Assembly (NCBI GenBank): GCA_964371695.1
Contig: CAYJOG010000010.1
Span: 11,284-16,567, forward strand
Length of the DNA: 5,284 nt
Reading direction: 5' to 3'
Source of the DNA: CAYJOG01 sp964371695 [NCBI: uncultured bacterium]
GTDB lineage: Bacteria; CAYJOG01
Shown here: positions 4,535 through 5,284 of the stretch, one piece after another
How positions within the stretch are numbered: position 1 is the first letter of the stretch
Layout: every line of letters begins with the position of its first letter
Made by a program: the position numbers and the translations under genes
Notes under the pieces: generated by a model
What the model was told of the DNA's origin: nothing
Databases searched by the model: none
What the model saw: only the letters and a program-made list of their open reading frames with translations

Positions 4535-5284
4535 ATGGTCATCACCTTCATTCGCAAACACCTCACCTGGCTCATCTACCTCATGATCATTGTCTTTGGC
4601 ATGAGCGTGTTTCTGATGGGCCTTGGCCCCATCCTGAGCCAGCTTGGCATTGGCGGCAGCGGGGCGCTCAACCCGGCCCGCACCGCCGCCGAACTCATGG
4701 GTCGCAAGTTTTCCTTCCTGGAAATGGAAAACATGGCGCGCATGGACGAAGCCCGCGCCGAGCAGAGCGGCATGTCGGTCAACCCTGTCATGCACGTGGC
4801 CTATCTCAGCCGGGCCGTGGACATGCTGGGCGACCGGGCCCTGATGCTGAACGTGTATTCCGAAAACGGCCTGGATTATGACGAAGCAGAGCAAAACAAG
4901 ATTCTGGACCAGATCTGCACCAGTGTGCTGGCTCAGGTGGGCAGCAAGGCGGGGCAGGGGTCTGGCCTGCTGGCGGCCACCAACAAACGCAAGGCCTGCA
5001 AGCAGGAGTTCTCGCGGGTGGCGGAGGGGTACTCCTTTGAGCAGTACAACCAGGACGTGGTGGACCAGCTCAAAATCAAGGCGGCGGTGGATTTCATCAC
5101 GGACCAGGAAATGAACGGCGACGAAAAACGGGTCAAGCGCCGGTTAGATCGCATTTACGCCAAGCTCAAAGGCAAAGGCGAGCAGGCGTTCATGGAAGAA
5201 GCCAAAAAAGTGAGCGAAGACACCGGCTCGAAAACCAGCGGCGGTGACCTGGGCGAGTTTGGCCGGGGCCGCATGGTCAAACCC
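4535..5284 (+). CDS. Membrane-anchored PpiC-type (PpiD/SurA-like) prolyl isomerase, partial
   Basis: The first 250 codons of a gene running off the right edge with no stop. Residues 1-9 are basic (R7-K8-H9). Residues 10-31 form one hydrophobic segment, most likely an uncleaved N-in anchor that places the rest in the periplasm. Residues about 50-200 are mostly helical and charged, like the chaperone region of SurA/PpiD, opening with a G-R-K-F-S-F-L-E-M pattern typical of its first helix. From about 205 the parvulin rotamase domain begins; A-K-K-V-S-E-D-T-G-S then GGDLGEFGRGRMV (236-248) is the signature of that family. Parvulins catalyse cis-trans isomerisation of peptide bonds before proline and help fold outer-membrane or exported proteins. 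The start is ATG 4535, with GGGA 6 nt upstream; an ATG at 4523 meets a stop after two codons. The partial length prevents deciding whether it is a full PpiD (over 600 aa) or a shorter anchored SurA-like form. Confidence 0.87.
   Translation, partial: MVITFIRKHLTWLIYLMIIVFGMSVFLMGLGPILSQLGIGGSGALNPARTAAELMGRKFSFLEMENMARMDEARAEQSGMSVNPVMHVAYLSRAVDMLGDRALMLNVYSENGLDYDEAEQNKILDQICTSVLAQVGSKAGQGSGLLAATNKRKACKQEFSRVAEGYSFEQYNQDVVDQLKIKAAVDFITDQEMNGDEKRVKRRLDRIYAKLKGKGEQAFMEEAKKVSEDTGSKTSGGDLGEFGRGRMVKP

Overview
The window looks like chromosomal DNA from a G+C-rich Gram-negative bacterium, most likely a proteobacterium. The evidence is strong G/C preference at third codon positions, two proteins with Sec-type signal peptides, a membrane-anchored parvulin chaperone of the PpiD/SurA type, and a polyprenyl-phosphate-sugar glycosyltransferase pair. 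I cannot name the genus from the sequence alone. I see no tRNA, rRNA, CRISPR array, insertion sequence or phage gene.

Layout, left to right. (1) On the minus strand, a 168-residue exported protein of unknown function (10-516) ends in an ATGA overlap with what may be the next gene of its operon, of which only 13 bases are in the window. (2) Divergent from it, 75 bp away, is a 6-phosphofructokinase gene on the plus strand (592-1698). It belongs to the long PFK group that has Lys in the PKTIDND motif, and it carries the Gly that usually marks ATP use rather than pyrophosphate use. (3) After a 106-bp gap, a small exported protein of 80 residues (1805-2047) has a striking three-fold C-x-G-A-[KR]-x hexad repeat followed by a Lys-rich tail. 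(4) Convergent to it are two minus-strand glycosyltransferase genes, transcribed in the order GT2 (4376-3588) then a GT39-like multi-spanning membrane enzyme (3584-2073). They probably form one two-step module: the GT2 enzyme makes a polyprenyl-phosphate sugar and the membrane enzyme transfers it on the periplasmic side. They lie in the same reading frame, separated by one TGA stop and one further codon. (5) Divergent from the GT2 gene, across 158 bp, is a plus-strand gene for a membrane-anchored PpiC-type peptidyl-prolyl isomerase. It starts at 4535 and is cut off by the window end inside its parvulin domain.

The genes are ordinary housekeeping and cell-envelope functions, and I did not find a new defence or mobile system. 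The observations most worth a second look are: a shared start-site architecture in which -10-like hexamers sit 6-7 nt before the start codons of three genes that lack Shine-Dalgarno sequences, suggesting leaderless mRNAs; the Cys-hexad mini-protein; the in-frame stop between the two glycosyltransferases; a terminator-like hairpin just ahead of the isomerase gene; and an altered acidic motif in the GT39-like enzyme.
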